DNA of 58,053 bases from a virus. Of this stretch, positions 19,511-29,212 are shown piece after piece (the first letter of the stretch is position 1; every line of letters begins with the position of its first letter). Location: positions 1-58,053 of IMG/VR virus record IMGVR_UViG_3300032073_000034; one strand, given 5' to 3'. The translations under genes and the position numbers were made by a program. The notes below the pieces were generated by a model, which made no database searches, was not told the DNA's origin, and saw nothing but the letters and a program-made list of their open reading frames with translations.

Positions 19511-19536
19511 CCCTCTCCCCCCGAAGGAGGAGAGGG
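19511..19536 (-). terminator. UUCG tetraloop hairpin between capsid and next gene
   Basis: Read on the minus strand, an 11-bp GC-rich stem (one G-U pair) closes a C(UUCG)G tetraloop, one of the most stable RNA hairpins known. It follows the capsid stop by 18 nt. There is no U-tract; instead a strong ribosome site for the 955-aa gene follows at once. It may be a partial terminator or an RNA-stability element that keeps capsid mRNA more abundant than downstream message. Confidence 0.7.
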
Positions 19537-19554
19537 ATTAGAAAGGAAAGAAGA

Positions 19555-21561
19555 TTAGGGAATGTTATTCCAGTCAGTTGGGTTGAACTTACCCGCTGGT
19601 ACGGCAGTACCTCCACTGTCTGTCGCTGTCCCATCACCTATCAAGGGTAATCCAAGTGCTGAGATAACTGGTAAAGCATCGCTGAAGTTACGCACTACGA
19701 GGTGACGCTGAGGACGATCAAGCATCGTAGTCCAGCGTGTGGACTTGAGCTGATACTCCTTAACATTAGCCTCCATGCGGCACTTGTATAGCTCCTGAGC
19801 CTCAACATTAGGATGCTTACGGGTAACCGAGTTGGTTCCTGCAATACCTACATTGATGTCAGACCAATCAAGGAACCACAAATGGCGACCATTCGCAGCA
19901 GCCTTAGCTGCACTTATAGTAGTACCTGATAGGTCTTTAGACGACTGAGATTGCTTAGCTGCACTCAAGTGATCATCAAAGAACTGATCATGGAACACTG
20001 CAAGCTGAACACCAATCTCAGGGATGTCATACACATTGTAGTTAAACAACACCTGATTATCAAAGGTTAGCTTTTGTCCCTGATCAACGAATCGATTGAC
20101 CTGCGCGCCATACTTAGCCTGATAGTAACGACTGAATGCAACCATTAAGTTATCGGCAGTGTAGCGGTCGGTCATGCAGTCGATGACATCAATTGAGTCA
20201 CCATCTGATTCACGATAGCGTTTTAAGTAGTAGATCAACTGGAAGAGTGCATCCAAATCAAGCTGTCCTCCATCGAAGTCTGCAACACGAGATGCCTCAA
20301 CAAGCTGAGTATAGATACCAATCGCATTGGCTTTATACTCAAGCGGGCAACTTTCGCCACTAGGCTGACTACCTGGATAGTTACCGTAACTAGTTCCAGA
20401 CTCAGGATCATGTACCTGTGGAAGACTAGTATAACCCTCAACAGTTTGAGCATCACCAATTGCCTGACCAAAGAAGGTCGAACGCAACCATGCATTCTCA
20501 CTGTTACCTGCAGCAATCTTATTTTGCTCAGCAAGTGGGAGATACTTAAATCCAGCAGCATAAGGATTAACCTTACCATCAAGGATCTTCTGAAGCGTAT
20601 CTTTATATACTCCATCAACCTGACGGGTCTCACGGCTGGTTTGCAACCAGTTAACAATGATACGCTGATTGAAGTCGGTTGGTTGATTCCTGCACCATTC
20701 TTCCCAGTCGGAAACATTATTTGTTCCAATCTGACAGAATCCCCCTGCTAATACACCTGCTGTAGTCGCTGAGCGATCCCTAACTTCAAGAAGAACATCT
20801 CCCACGGTTGTCGTAGCGCCTGCGCCTGCGACAGTAACCTCATAAGCATCCACGATTTCAAGATCAAGAACCTTAGCTTTAGTGCCATTATAGGTATATG
20901 CAATCAATGACATACCTGGAAGGAAGTATCTATCAATGGAGGTTGGCCCACCACGATAAGTGTTTTTAACACCAAGAGTGCTATTATCCTCTCCCCATGC
21001 ACCAGAAGCTACCTTGATATGATGGGTGTTTTGTACTGCCGGCCCTGTGGTCATCGCGGCTGGGATAGTAGCTCCAGTCCACTTTGAAACAGCTGTACCT
21101 TTCTTAGCCGCATTATCTAAGTTCCCGCCACCATCTGTGATCTGGAAGTAATTAGCATTCTGATGTCCGCGCTGTCTGCGCTGAATGTAAGGAAGGATGA
21201 TACTTTGCTCATCTACCTTACTAGTGGACATTGCTGGCTTAATATCACGGAGTGAGCTTTTAAGAAGAGTAGCTAAACCCTTTTCTTGCACTCCCAAGAT
21301 TTTTGCCTCGGCTGCTCCTGCAATTACTCGGGCGAGATCAGTCTCGACCATTGCGAGCTGCTCAAAAGTATCTGGGGTCATCCCCTGAATGTCTGCTCTT
21401 GTTAATGTACAACCAGTCGAGCTAGTTACATTAATCATGTTTGGGAGCAATGGATCATGGTTGCCAGATACTGGGCCTCCGTATGATCCGCTATTTGTGT
21501 TAGTTAAGGTTCCTGCAGCGGGTGCGGTTCCTGATAATTGTGTAATTTGTCCTGAAGCCAT
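19555..21561 (-). CDS. Probable major capsid protein
   Basis: 668 aa, unusually long for a capsid subunit. The N-terminus is Ser/Thr/Gly-rich (MASGQITQLSG); a helical region near residues 58-115 (ETDLARVIAGAAEAKILG) is followed by a mixed beta-rich body. The assignment rests on position: directly downstream of portal and scaffold-like genes and followed by a stable hairpin, exactly where the most highly expressed gene of a T7-like head operon lies. A fused or inserted extra domain would explain the length. Confidence 0.6.
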   Translation of the reverse strand: MASGQITQLSGTAPAAGTLTNTNSGSYGGPVSGNHDPLLPNMINVTSSTGCTLTRADIQGMTPDTFEQLAMVETDLARVIAGAAEAKILGVQEKGLATLLKSSLRDIKPAMSTSKVDEQSIILPYIQRRQRGHQNANYFQITDGGGNLDNAAKKGTAVSKWTGATIPAAMTTGPAVQNTHHIKVASGAWGEDNSTLGVKNTYRGGPTSIDRYFLPGMSLIAYTYNGTKAKVLDLEIVDAYEVTVAGAGATTTVGDVLLEVRDRSATTAGVLAGGFCQIGTNNVSDWEEWCRNQPTDFNQRIIVNWLQTSRETRQVDGVYKDTLQKILDGKVNPYAAGFKYLPLAEQNKIAAGNSENAWLRSTFFGQAIGDAQTVEGYTSLPQVHDPESGTSYGNYPGSQPSGESCPLEYKANAIGIYTQLVEASRVADFDGGQLDLDALFQLIYYLKRYRESDGDSIDVIDCMTDRYTADNLMVAFSRYYQAKYGAQVNRFVDQGQKLTFDNQVLFNYNVYDIPEIGVQLAVFHDQFFDDHLSAAKQSQSSKDLSGTTISAAKAAANGRHLWFLDWSDINVGIAGTNSVTRKHPNVEAQELYKCRMEANVKEYQLKSTRWTTMLDRPQRHLVVRNFSDALPVISALGLPLIGDGTATDSGGTAVPAGKFNPTDWNNIP

Positions 21562-21640
21562 GTCTTATATATATGTTGGTTAATAAATTGAACTTAACCT
21601 TACAATATCACAATCAAGGTTAAAACGAGTATATTAAATA

Positions 21641-21669
21641 ATATTACCTTAACTTTTACAGAATCACAA
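21641..21669 (-). promoter_or_regulatory. Candidate promoter for capsid gene
   Basis: On the minus strand TTGTGA, 17 nt, then TAATAT, about 80 nt upstream of the capsid ATG in a 146-nt gap, the longest gap in the structural arm. The -10 is the same hexamer as in the early promoter candidate at 29213. The match is moderate and the region is AT-rich, so chance is possible. Confidence 0.35.
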
Positions 21670-21707
21670 AATCCAACCCATTTGTTTCCTATTTTAAAAA
21701 TAGAAAA

Positions 21708-23024
21708 TTAATCAAGTAACATTGAAGCTAACCCAGATTTAACCTCTTCTCCCTTATTCTCACCTACAGGGGGCGGAGTTCTTGGTGTTGCAGTACGAGG
21801 TGTGGGTTCCTGGATGTTAGAACTAACTGGACTTGATTTAGGTGCTGCTCCATATTTTGCAACTTTTTCTTGTATGTCTTTCACCTTTTTAGAAATCGTA
21901 GCTTTACTTGCAGACATGAAAGCACCCCTGACCCCATCAGCATCCCAAGTATAATGAGTTGCACGCTGTTCGGGTGTAAGCTTAGAGAATTCACTTCTAG
22001 TGACAAAAGATTTTCCATTCTTAGGCTTAGCAGTCTTTTTAAAAGCTTGACCGAGTGTCTCTATTCTTGATGCGAGTTGACCATGTTTTTGTGGATCATA
22101 CCTTTCAAGGCCATTATTAACACGCTCGAACTGCGAGATATACCGCTCTGCTGTCTTTAGCGTATTCTGTATGACCTCATTCTCGAATGGTCTAGCTTCT
22201 GCAAAAGCTTTCTTATCGGCATCAATCTCCTTCCTTAAATCCTCAGGTACGGATTGCTCATAGTTCTTTTGACTATAATCCTTTAGTGTCTGCTTTACTT
22301 GGGGTTCGATTTTTTGCTGGTGCAGTTGACTCTTGAGCTTTGATATCTCTACCCTTTGCCTACCTATCTCCGATGACACTTCCCTTTTTAAATCCTCTCG
22401 CTCAAGTTTCCGTATCATTGTGTCAGAAACATTAGGATCTAAATCTTCTTTCAACTTCTTATAATCATCATCCCACTCTAAACTCTCTCCGCTTTCCAGC
22501 TTCTTGCTGGCATATGCAGACTCCTTTTTATAGAAATCGAGATACTTGGAATGCATATCTTGATATACTGCAGGGGAAGACCCTGGGTTTTCCTTGTATA
22601 TCTGTTCCGCAATCCTTGCTAACCTAAGCCTTTCTTTTTGCTCTGGTAGCAATCCCTCCTCAGGGTCAGGCTCTACGGGTTGCGCAACGGGCTGCTGTAC
22701 AACTTGCTGTACAACCTGCTGTACGGGTTGTTGTTGCACAGGCTGAAGTGGAACCTCCCTTTCTCCTACCTTAGCAGGCTCTACCTCAGGTTCCTCATTG
22801 GGTTCCGTAGTTTCCACAGCTTCCGCAGCTTCCGCATTCTTTAGTTTCTCCGCATCTTCAGGCAGGGTGGTTAAAATATCCGATAGTGTTTTCACTTGAG
22901 GTAGTCCAGTGTCTGCGGGGACGGCACTGTCTGTTTCCGCAGCCTCAAATAATGCATTCATTAAGGCATTACTTTTTGCACCCTCTTCTTGTTGCTCGCT
23001 TTGTTCTTCGCTTGATTCACTCAT
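21708..23024 (-). CDS. Scaffold-like protein
   Basis: 438 aa, acidic N-terminus (MSESSEEQSEQQEEGAKS), a Gln/Val/Pro-rich linker near residues 90-120, then long charged helices (about 125-330), and a Pro/Thr-rich tail. No catalytic motif. A highly charged, coiled-coil protein encoded between portal and capsid is the standard picture of a podovirus scaffolding protein, and this is an inference from composition and position. Confidence 0.6.
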   Translation of the reverse strand: MSESSEEQSEQQEEGAKSNALMNALFEAAETDSAVPADTGLPQVKTLSDILTTLPEDAEKLKNAEAAEAVETTEPNEEPEVEPAKVGEREVPLQPVQQQPVQQVVQQVVQQPVAQPVEPDPEEGLLPEQKERLRLARIAEQIYKENPGSSPAVYQDMHSKYLDFYKKESAYASKKLESGESLEWDDDYKKLKEDLDPNVSDTMIRKLEREDLKREVSSEIGRQRVEISKLKSQLHQQKIEPQVKQTLKDYSQKNYEQSVPEDLRKEIDADKKAFAEARPFENEVIQNTLKTAERYISQFERVNNGLERYDPQKHGQLASRIETLGQAFKKTAKPKNGKSFVTRSEFSKLTPEQRATHYTWDADGVRGAFMSASKATISKKVKDIQEKVAKYGAAPKSSPVSSNIQEPTPRTATPRTPPPVGENKGEEVKSGLASMLLD

Positions 23025-23030
23025 ATTTTT

Positions 23031-25205
23031 CTACTGTTGTTGTGGTGGCGGCATATCCTGAGGTGGGGGAGCTGCTCCTTGCGGAGGCGGAGCTTGTTCT
23101 TGTGGTGGCATAAGCTCTTCACTCTCACCCTCCTCAAGTTCTAGTTTAACATCAAAGCCTGCTCCCGACTTCCTGAATATCTCATTGATTAACTCAAAAA
23201 GCCTACGCTTACCAACTGCCTCAACCACGGGTTGTATTTGAAGTATCTGCCCAAGTAGAGCAGTTAAAGTTTCAGCACTCTTAACATTGATAGACCGCTC
23301 TGGGCCATCCCTGCTACTAAAGAGATACTCATGCACAAGACTGGCTGGCGTACCTACAACATTCCTGACCATAGGGTCTGAGATGTCGTACTGCTCATCC
23401 GAAGGCTCAAGGCCAGCTTCTCTTATTACAGCCTCCGAGTATCTGTTCTTCACAGGAACATCGAACTCACTAGTACTGCAAGAAACCAAATGCTCATAAA
23501 GCATCTTCTTCATGCCTGCCCTCATTTCATCAATACCCTCTGAGACGAATGAGTATATAGACTCCACACTGGTACTCATCTCCTGAACCTCAGTAGCCGA
23601 TATCTCTCTTGGAGCTGGCTGCCCAACCTCTTGCGGTGAAAGAACTAACATACGCTCAACAATACCAAGCAACTGAGATATAGCCTGTAAGCTTTGATTT
23701 ATAGTGTTACCCATGTCAGCCTGAACCACATTCACAAAGTTCTTTGCATCTAGACCAAGGTCTCCCATTTTTTGACCAGAGTATAGTAATAGCTTTGGAT
23801 TAACATAATAATCCGATGCCTTCATAGTTTGCTCAATATAATCCTTAACTTCATCGTCTAAGGCATCCTTATCGACTGCCCAGATCTGAGTTAAGCCAAT
23901 CTTCATATTAAGAAGCATTTGACTAAGCAAGTTACTAAGCTGATCCTGGTATGGCATTATCTCCATAGCCATACTATTATTCATTACTCTTGAGTCATTC
24001 TCATTTAAACCGCCATAGATTGCAGGTATACTAGGCATGAACTCAGAGTAAACCACTGTGGAATCACTTGCTACAACAAGCCTGAGCCAAACATCATAAG
24101 GGTAGTTACCTATACCCCTATCCCTTGGGTTTATCTTCATGAATAAGTTGGTAAGGAACACTCCCTTGTCCCCATCCTCAGATGAGTATATACCAGTATT
24201 ACTAGTTCTCTCATTCTGGAAAGGAGTGCTTGGAACTTCTGAATGTTGAGGCGTTGGCCACCTAAGCACAGAAGGGGGATAGTAATATGAAAAGAACTGC
24301 TGGTACTGCTGATATACTCCAAACAATGTACTCTCATATCCTATGTCAGAAATATTATAATACTCGGGGTTATCCTGAATGGATGAATAATTAACCACAT
24401 CCCAATACCCCAGCCATGTTGGGCCTGTATCTGTATTTACACCTGGCAATGGTTGAGATAAATCCCTGAATACCCGACTAGGGTGAGGGTTAATAAACTC
24501 CATACCCTCACGGGTTACATAGTTCTCAAGGTCATCTGTTTCACCGAACTCACTTCTTGCATATCTCCATTGACAATCCCGAGTCCACCTTTCACGAGGG
24601 AAGACCACCGAATGACCATACATGAACATATCTCTAATATACTGAGAGAAGTTATGTCTCATCCCAAACTGATCCACCATGATCTCAATCCTCTGACTCA
24701 AGGCATCACCCCTGAGTTTAGCTGGTAGTGCGGTAGACCTAGCCTCATATTTAAAATAAGGATAAAGATTATTAAACCTAGACACCTGCGCGGCAACCCG
24801 TCTGGTTACATATGAGCGAATAAGATTCATTGAGGTTTCATATAACCTCATTAGGTTTATTTTCTTAACTCCGCCCGTCTCATCCCTCTCACAAAAATCG
24901 TCTGCACAACCTAAGCCCGAAAGCTTTTCACCCGCCTGATTCATGGATATCTTACCTTGTGCGTACAGCAATAAAGGTATTGTGGTTTTATTTATGGCCT
25001 GACTATCCCAGGCTAGATCCACAGCCATATAAGGATCACTTGTAGATGCCGACCAGTTTACCCCCTCATATACTCGACTTTCTATTTCGTTCTCAAACTT
25101 TTGCTTAATAGCCCAGTCCGAACTTTCCATATCCTTACAGGTGAATATCTCCCGCAACCTTTGCTGCGTACACCCATACTTTTCGAGTATTTCTAAATTT
25201 ACCAT
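23031..25205 (-). CDS. Portal protein
   Basis: 724 aa. Helical N-terminal part (ESSDWAIKQKFENEI, then VNWSASTSDPYMAVDLAW), a central helical segment (MEIMPYQDQLSNLLSQMLL) and the long stem-type helices typical of podovirus portals, ending in a Pro/Gln-rich tail (PPPQGAAPPPQ). It lies downstream of the terminase genes and immediately upstream of the scaffold-like gene. The portal forms the dodecameric channel for DNA packaging and tail attachment. Assignment from context and overall features, fairly confident. Confidence 0.75.
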   Translation of the reverse strand: MVNLEILEKYGCTQQRLREIFTCKDMESSDWAIKQKFENEIESRVYEGVNWSASTSDPYMAVDLAWDSQAINKTTIPLLLYAQGKISMNQAGEKLSGLGCADDFCERDETGGVKKINLMRLYETSMNLIRSYVTRRVAAQVSRFNNLYPYFKYEARSTALPAKLRGDALSQRIEIMVDQFGMRHNFSQYIRDMFMYGHSVVFPRERWTRDCQWRYARSEFGETDDLENYVTREGMEFINPHPSRVFRDLSQPLPGVNTDTGPTWLGYWDVVNYSSIQDNPEYYNISDIGYESTLFGVYQQYQQFFSYYYPPSVLRWPTPQHSEVPSTPFQNERTSNTGIYSSEDGDKGVFLTNLFMKINPRDRGIGNYPYDVWLRLVVASDSTVVYSEFMPSIPAIYGGLNENDSRVMNNSMAMEIMPYQDQLSNLLSQMLLNMKIGLTQIWAVDKDALDDEVKDYIEQTMKASDYYVNPKLLLYSGQKMGDLGLDAKNFVNVVQADMGNTINQSLQAISQLLGIVERMLVLSPQEVGQPAPREISATEVQEMSTSVESIYSFVSEGIDEMRAGMKKMLYEHLVSCSTSEFDVPVKNRYSEAVIREAGLEPSDEQYDISDPMVRNVVGTPASLVHEYLFSSRDGPERSINVKSAETLTALLGQILQIQPVVEAVGKRRLFELINEIFRKSGAGFDVKLELEEGESEELMPPQEQAPPPQGAAPPPQDMPPPQQQ

Positions 25206-25483
25206 TTTTCTTTATTTGCCCAGTACGCTGCAGACATCTTGCCCTTAGCGATATTCTTGCCGTGTCTCGCTTTAAAGCTTTTGCGTTTAGCTTTCATCTT
25301 AGCTGACTCGCCTGCTTTAGGTTTGCCTGCTGTCTTAGCTCCCTTTTCCCCAAACCTAATTGTTTTTATTTTACCACCTTCCTTAGCCACGACAATATGT
25401 GACTTCTTGGAGTGACCTGGAGTTCTCTTAGGTTTGTTGAAACCACTAACTCCTGCCCTTGCTAGCCTTGGATCTTTCTTCAT
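25199..25483 (-). CDS. DUF6321-like basic protein
   Basis: 94 aa from an ATG at 25483 that overlaps the upstream TGA (ATGA); a longer frame starting at 25510 is less likely. The sequence DPRLARAGVSGFNKPKRT near the start and KARHGKNIAKGKMSAAYWAN at the end match a short, very basic protein family common in aquatic phage genomes (DUF6321 as I remember it). Function unknown; nucleic-acid contact is plausible from the charge. It overlaps the portal start by 7 nt. Confidence 0.75.
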   Translation of the reverse strand: MKKDPRLARAGVSGFNKPKRTPGHSKKSHIVVAKEGGKIKTIRFGEKGAKTAGKPKAGESAKMKAKRKSFKARHGKNIAKGKMSAAYWANKEKW

Positions 25484-25803
25484 GTCATTTCCTTTCCACA
25501 TACAGGGCAATCGGTTCTGCCCTGCAATGCAAACAAATGTAATGGTATAACCTTCCCCTCAGCCACATCATCAGTAGCGCCTCTTAGGAAAAGTCTTTCC
25601 ATTTGTGTTAAAAGGATTTTTACTGGGCCAGGAAAAGTTCCACTCTTTATATACCTGTCCATGCTTTTTGGTGGGACTAGTATAAGAGAACCAAGTTCCG
25701 AAATTGTAATCTCCAGAAAACCACATAAACGCTCTACCCTTGTTCTGCTCCATCTTGGTAAGTTTTTCCTGTGATAGTTTTCGACTAACTTACCCGAGGT
25801 CAC
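25480..25803 (-). CDS. Small protein with HTH-like helix pair and CxxC
   Basis: 107 aa. Residues 27-65 (LCGFLEITISELGSLILVPPKSMDRYI) look like a helix-turn-helix of the type that recognises a 'start here' context, followed by a helix. The C-terminus has one CPVCGKE half zinc-knuckle. Coupled to both neighbours by ATGA overlaps. Possibly a small DNA-binding or packaging accessory; the HTH call is by eye. Confidence 0.55.
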   Translation of the reverse strand: MTSGKLVENYHRKNLPRWSRTRVERLCGFLEITISELGSLILVPPKSMDRYIKSGTFPGPVKILLTQMERLFLRGATDDVAEGKVIPLHLFALQGRTDCPVCGKEMT

Positions 25804-26126
25804 ACCTCTTCAAGCATCTCCTCATCATTGTAATTATCGGGAGATAGCAGCACATCGTCAGCTAAATCACTTGCCTCAAACTCTGGAATAGATTCCTCGG
25901 TCTGCCCCGTAAACTCCTCTGCTGCGGGGCTAGCCTGATAGTCAGCATATGGATCTCTGTCCACATTTGTTATGACCCCGACAAGCCTACGCTCATCGTA
26001 CTCCTGTATCCCTATAGAAACATTAAGAGATATACTACCACCTACAGATGGTGCTAGAGCGTCTATAAATGCACGCATATCCTGGTTGTCTGCGTAGTTT
26101 AATGAAATTGTATTTTCTTGTGCCAT
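25800..26126 (-). CDS. Hypothetical acidic protein
   Basis: 108 aa. The first half has beta-strand-like alternation (GGSISLNVSIGIQEYDERRLV); the second half is strongly acidic, ending in Glu/Asp runs. Lies between the terminase and the HTH-like gene and ends in a 4-nt overlap with the latter. No family recognised. Confidence 0.55.
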   Translation of the reverse strand: MAQENTISLNYADNQDMRAFIDALAPSVGGSISLNVSIGIQEYDERRLVGVITNVDRDPYADYQASPAAEEFTGQTEESIPEFEASDLADDVLLSPDNYNDEEMLEEV

Positions 26127-26162
26127 ATGATTACCTTACTATTTTATTTTATAAAATCAAGT

Positions 26163-27713
26163 TTAATTAACTCCCCCTATCTCAAATATCTCACTCACGG
26201 AACTTACAGCCCCATGTGCTGGCCCCACATCAAGGTATATCATTGGATATGTCAAGGCATCAAATGTATGAATATACCTAGATCTCCTTGGCTTATACAT
26301 TACAGTGGGGTCATACTTGCCATACTTAACCCTTTCGGAAACGAGATTATAGAACATAGCTTTAACCTCCTTTAAATCCCGAGACATTACGAATTCATTT
26401 TCCTGTAACTTCTGAACAAGTAACCTAACCCTAGCCTCAACCGAACCCTTAAACTTGGGAGCTGCCTTCATCCTAATAGGTTCAAGCCCAAATGTTTCCG
26501 ACTTCTCCTTTGATATTCTTTCTATATCCAAAACATCGTAAGATCCATTTTGACCACCTGGCCTGAACTGATTAAACGCTGAGTTATCTGAGTAATGCTT
26601 ATAACTGAAATCCCAATTCATAACCCTATTCCAGTATGACATCTTTCTCATAAGCCTTATGACAAGCTCATCGTATGATACTTTTTCATTATTTATTATC
26701 AATTCATCAAATACAGCCCATATAGTTTTATCACTACCTATTACTTGCTGCATAAAAACTATACCATGATTAACTAAACCTAAGTCATACCCGATAATAA
26801 TCGGGAACTCAGGATTAGGCACAACCTTCTCCTTGCCCCCACCAACTATATGGATGTTATCATGGAAGTAACTTTTAAAGATAGCATCGCCAAGGGGGAC
26901 ATCCACCCACTCGCCCAACACCATTCTGCGATATTCATATTCGTTATTCTTGGTAGCCTCCTTTACTCGATCATAATATCCTTCGGGCAGATTCCCCTCA
27001 TTCTCAGCTACATCTAGGAAATACTTCTCGTAATCACTGTTATACTCACCTGTCTCCTTGTCGAGAGGTGATTCCCACCACCTTTTGTAAACCCAATGAT
27101 TTGGCCCCGCTGGATTGCACGCTGCACAGTACTGCTGAATTCCGTCAATACCAGGTCTGCGACCAAGCTGCTGAACCATAGCATCAAAGTACACAGAGCT
27201 ATCTAGGTTGGTAAGCTCATCAACAAAAAGATATGAAGGCTCAAATCCTTTTACCCTATTACTAACCAGAGTTCCATGCGGTATTGATATTAGATATATC
27301 CTACTCCAACTTCCAAATTTATTTTGAACATCAATATAGATATTCTTCTGAGTGTCCTGCCTTTCGTCAGTGAACTCCATTCCTATACCATCTCTCCATA
27401 TAGGCAATATCTCTGTTATTAACTTATGCCAAACCCCACCAAGTACAGCCTGCGACCTAACCCCTACAATTATTAAACATAATGCATTAAAGTTTTCCCA
27501 TGCGTGCTTCACAAGCTTATGTCCACCAAGGACATAGGTCTTACCAGATCCACGATTACCATGTGCTAGTATATACTTTGCGTTTGAATCAAAAATCTTA
27601 TCCTGCGTAGAAGAAAGTGATGGCCTCCAGTTTGGATCATAAGAATCCTCCGACTCTACCTCGTCAGCAAGCTCACTTAGTTTTCCTAGTAGATTTTCTT
27701 TTGTTACTTTCAT
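26163..27713 (-). CDS. terL: Terminase large subunit
   Basis: 516 aa. ATPase domain with Walker A at residues 52-59 (GNRGSGKT), Walker B near 160 (SYLFVDEL), then a coupling-type Asn/Cys region (CAACNPAGPNHWVYK). The RNase H-like nuclease begins near residue 300 with IIIGYDLGLVNHG, whose Asp is the expected first metal ligand. Length is normal for the family. The enzyme pumps DNA into the prohead through the portal and cuts the concatemer. The start overlaps the zinc-ribbon gene by 41 nt. Confidence 0.93.
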   Translation of the reverse strand: MKVTKENLLGKLSELADEVESEDSYDPNWRPSLSSTQDKIFDSNAKYILAHGNRGSGKTYVLGGHKLVKHAWENFNALCLIIVGVRSQAVLGGVWHKLITEILPIWRDGIGMEFTDERQDTQKNIYIDVQNKFGSWSRIYLISIPHGTLVSNRVKGFEPSYLFVDELTNLDSSVYFDAMVQQLGRRPGIDGIQQYCAACNPAGPNHWVYKRWWESPLDKETGEYNSDYEKYFLDVAENEGNLPEGYYDRVKEATKNNEYEYRRMVLGEWVDVPLGDAIFKSYFHDNIHIVGGGKEKVVPNPEFPIIIGYDLGLVNHGIVFMQQVIGSDKTIWAVFDELIINNEKVSYDELVIRLMRKMSYWNRVMNWDFSYKHYSDNSAFNQFRPGGQNGSYDVLDIERISKEKSETFGLEPIRMKAAPKFKGSVEARVRLLVQKLQENEFVMSRDLKEVKAMFYNLVSERVKYGKYDPTVMYKPRRSRYIHTFDALTYPMIYLDVGPAHGAVSSVSEIFEIGGVN

Positions 27714-27861
27714 ATCTATTTATCTGCGGACTATCCGCCAACATTTTCTCAACGCTCTTACACCAGTGGCACTGACCAGGCTTACTAACATATGTAAGCT
27801 CATTCCAACCTAGTTTAGATGCACAGGTTCTACAAACAAAAGCACTATAAGTTTTTTCCAT
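27673..27861 (-). CDS. Small zinc-ribbon protein
   Basis: 62 aa with CRTC near residue 10 and CHWC near residue 31, a two-pair CxxC arrangement typical of a zinc ribbon, followed by a basic tail (KRKSTRKTK). Sits between the terminase subunit genes and overlaps the large-subunit start by 41 nt. Role unknown; possibly a DNA-binding accessory of packaging. Confidence 0.65.
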   Translation of the reverse strand: MEKTYSAFVCRTCASKLGWNELTYVSKPGQCHWCKSVEKMLADSPQINRYESNKRKSTRKTK

Positions 27862-27867
27862 GTATAT

Positions 27868-28521
27868 CTACTGACTCTTCTCTTTCAATGGAGCGAATCC
27901 AGGTTTTGCCTTCTTCTTCGGCGTTGTGCTTTCTGCCATCTTCACAGAGGCTAGCGTTCCGCTCAATACTCTGTCGTAGGTGTTGATCAATGTTTTGCAT
28001 ATTTCGTTATAATGTTTTTGTGCCGCCATTCGCTGATCCCACTCTATACCATCATCCTCCAGCTCCTCACCCCTGCAACGCTCAGCCTCCTGAAACAAAG
28101 CTGCAGCCTGATACAGGAGCATTCGGTGCATAAGGTCAAGCCCCCCAATAAGCATTCGCCATCCATTGTCATCCATCTTGGAGAACAACTCTAACTTCTT
28201 GCAAGTCTCCTCACTTATCCCAGCTTTCCTTAACCCCTCATTAAGTAACTGAGAGTTCATCTTCTGCATAGCATCAGCCAACTTTGCATCCTGTGTATCT
28301 GTCTTGGGCTGCCTAATCATAGCCTCGATTTCGTCAGGCACTGGAGAAGAGGGTGACTCCTTGATATACAAGGATCTGAGTTGCTTGTCTGAACTAATTC
28401 TTTTCCTAAGTGATGTCTCGCTTACATTCAGAGCTTCAGCTGCCAGCTTTATACTACCAACCTGACTCATGGCATCCATGATTAAGTCATTCGGTATAGA
28501 GATCTTTTTTATTTTCGGCAT
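27868..28521 (-). CDS. Terminase small subunit-like protein
   Basis: 217 aa. N-terminal HTH (VGSIKLAAEALNVSETSLRK, residues 17-36) followed by long amphipathic helices (about 80-195) and a basic Lys/Pro tail. HTH plus oligomerising helices encoded just before the large subunit is the usual small-terminase arrangement; it would recognise the phage DNA start site for packaging. No cut site is identifiable here. Confidence 0.65.
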   Translation of the reverse strand: MPKIKKISIPNDLIMDAMSQVGSIKLAAEALNVSETSLRKRISSDKQLRSLYIKESPSSPVPDEIEAMIRQPKTDTQDAKLADAMQKMNSQLLNEGLRKAGISEETCKKLELFSKMDDNGWRMLIGGLDLMHRMLLYQAAALFQEAERCRGEELEDDGIEWDQRMAAQKHYNEICKTLINTYDRVLSGTLASVKMAESTTPKKKAKPGFAPLKEKSQ

Positions 28522-28844
28522 TTCGTTTTCTTATATTTCTTAAATTTTAATACTTTAAATAACTCCCAAACCCTTTGTGTCCAACTGTTTTTGAGTTTTA
28601 TATCTTTCTCCCTCTTCCTTATCTTTATCTTACAAAGCTTAGCTTCCGCTTTATACAAACCCCAGAAAGATTTCTTGTGTATATCTTTAAGCTCAGCAAC
28701 ATCTTCTCTTATCTCCTTAAGTTGTTCCTCAAGGGCTATCCTTTGTGCTGCTATCTCTATAAGTCTTTCATCAGTATCCATAGCTTTCTTTAATTCTGAT
28801 TCACTTATTATACCGTACTTAATTCCCTTTGGCGGCTTGAACAT
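28509..28844 (-). CDS. Hypothetical coiled-coil basic protein
   Basis: 111 aa; charged helices throughout, with heptad-like residues 30-60 (ALEEQLKEIREDVAELK) and a strongly basic C-terminus (KFKKYKKTKCRK). Overlaps the small-terminase gene by 13 nt. No family recognised. Confidence 0.55.
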   Translation of the reverse strand: MFKPPKGIKYGIISESELKKAMDTDERLIEIAAQRIALEEQLKEIREDVAELKDIHKKSFWGLYKAEAKLCKIKIRKREKDIKLKNSWTQRVWELFKVLKFKKYKKTKCRK

Positions 28845-29181
28845 GATGTATTAATGGTTTAAAGAATGTATTCCAGTGTGAATGTTTTTTTAGATATGCA
28901 AAGGTTGGGCCAGAGTTTAAGTATGCACTCGCCCTATTCCTGTCTGCCGCATTGCATGGATCAAACGCACAGGCATTGCAGAAAGCCTTTGCCTCCCCCA
29001 CCTTAACATTGTCCCACTCCCTGGACATTGATATCTCTATTATTCGATCTACAGGCATCCTTGACAGGACTGCAATCTCCTGATTGGATATGGCCTCAAC
29101 CTTAGACTTTGAGTTGTTGATACTTCGCCTCGCGAGTAACCTGACGAGTGAAGGCGAAAATTTTTCTAAATAAATCCACAT
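28819..29181 (-). CDS. Conserved-looking phage protein with Cys pair
   Basis: 120 aa from the ATG at 29181 (MWIYLEKFSPSLVRLLARR). A longer frame from 29223 exists, but its first 14 residues come from AT-rich promoter DNA and neither start has a good ribosome site. Contains an HTH-like stretch (ISNQEIAVLSRMPVDRIIEI) and FCNACAFDPCNAADRNR, a Cys cluster. First gene of the leftward arm; a regulatory or packaging role is possible, not shown. Confidence 0.55.
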   Translation of the reverse strand: MWIYLEKFSPSLVRLLARRSINNSKSKVEAISNQEIAVLSRMPVDRIIEISMSREWDNVKVGEAKAFCNACAFDPCNAADRNRASAYLNSGPTFAYLKKHSHWNTFFKPLIHHVQAAKGN

Positions 29182-29212
29182 ATTTTCTTTTTTAAAATAT
29201 ATTTTTAGATAC

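Noticed and set aside
21675-21707. Terminator after the scaffold-like gene (CTATTTT/AAAATAG)
   Set aside because: The stem is only A-T rich with almost no loop, not stable enough to call.
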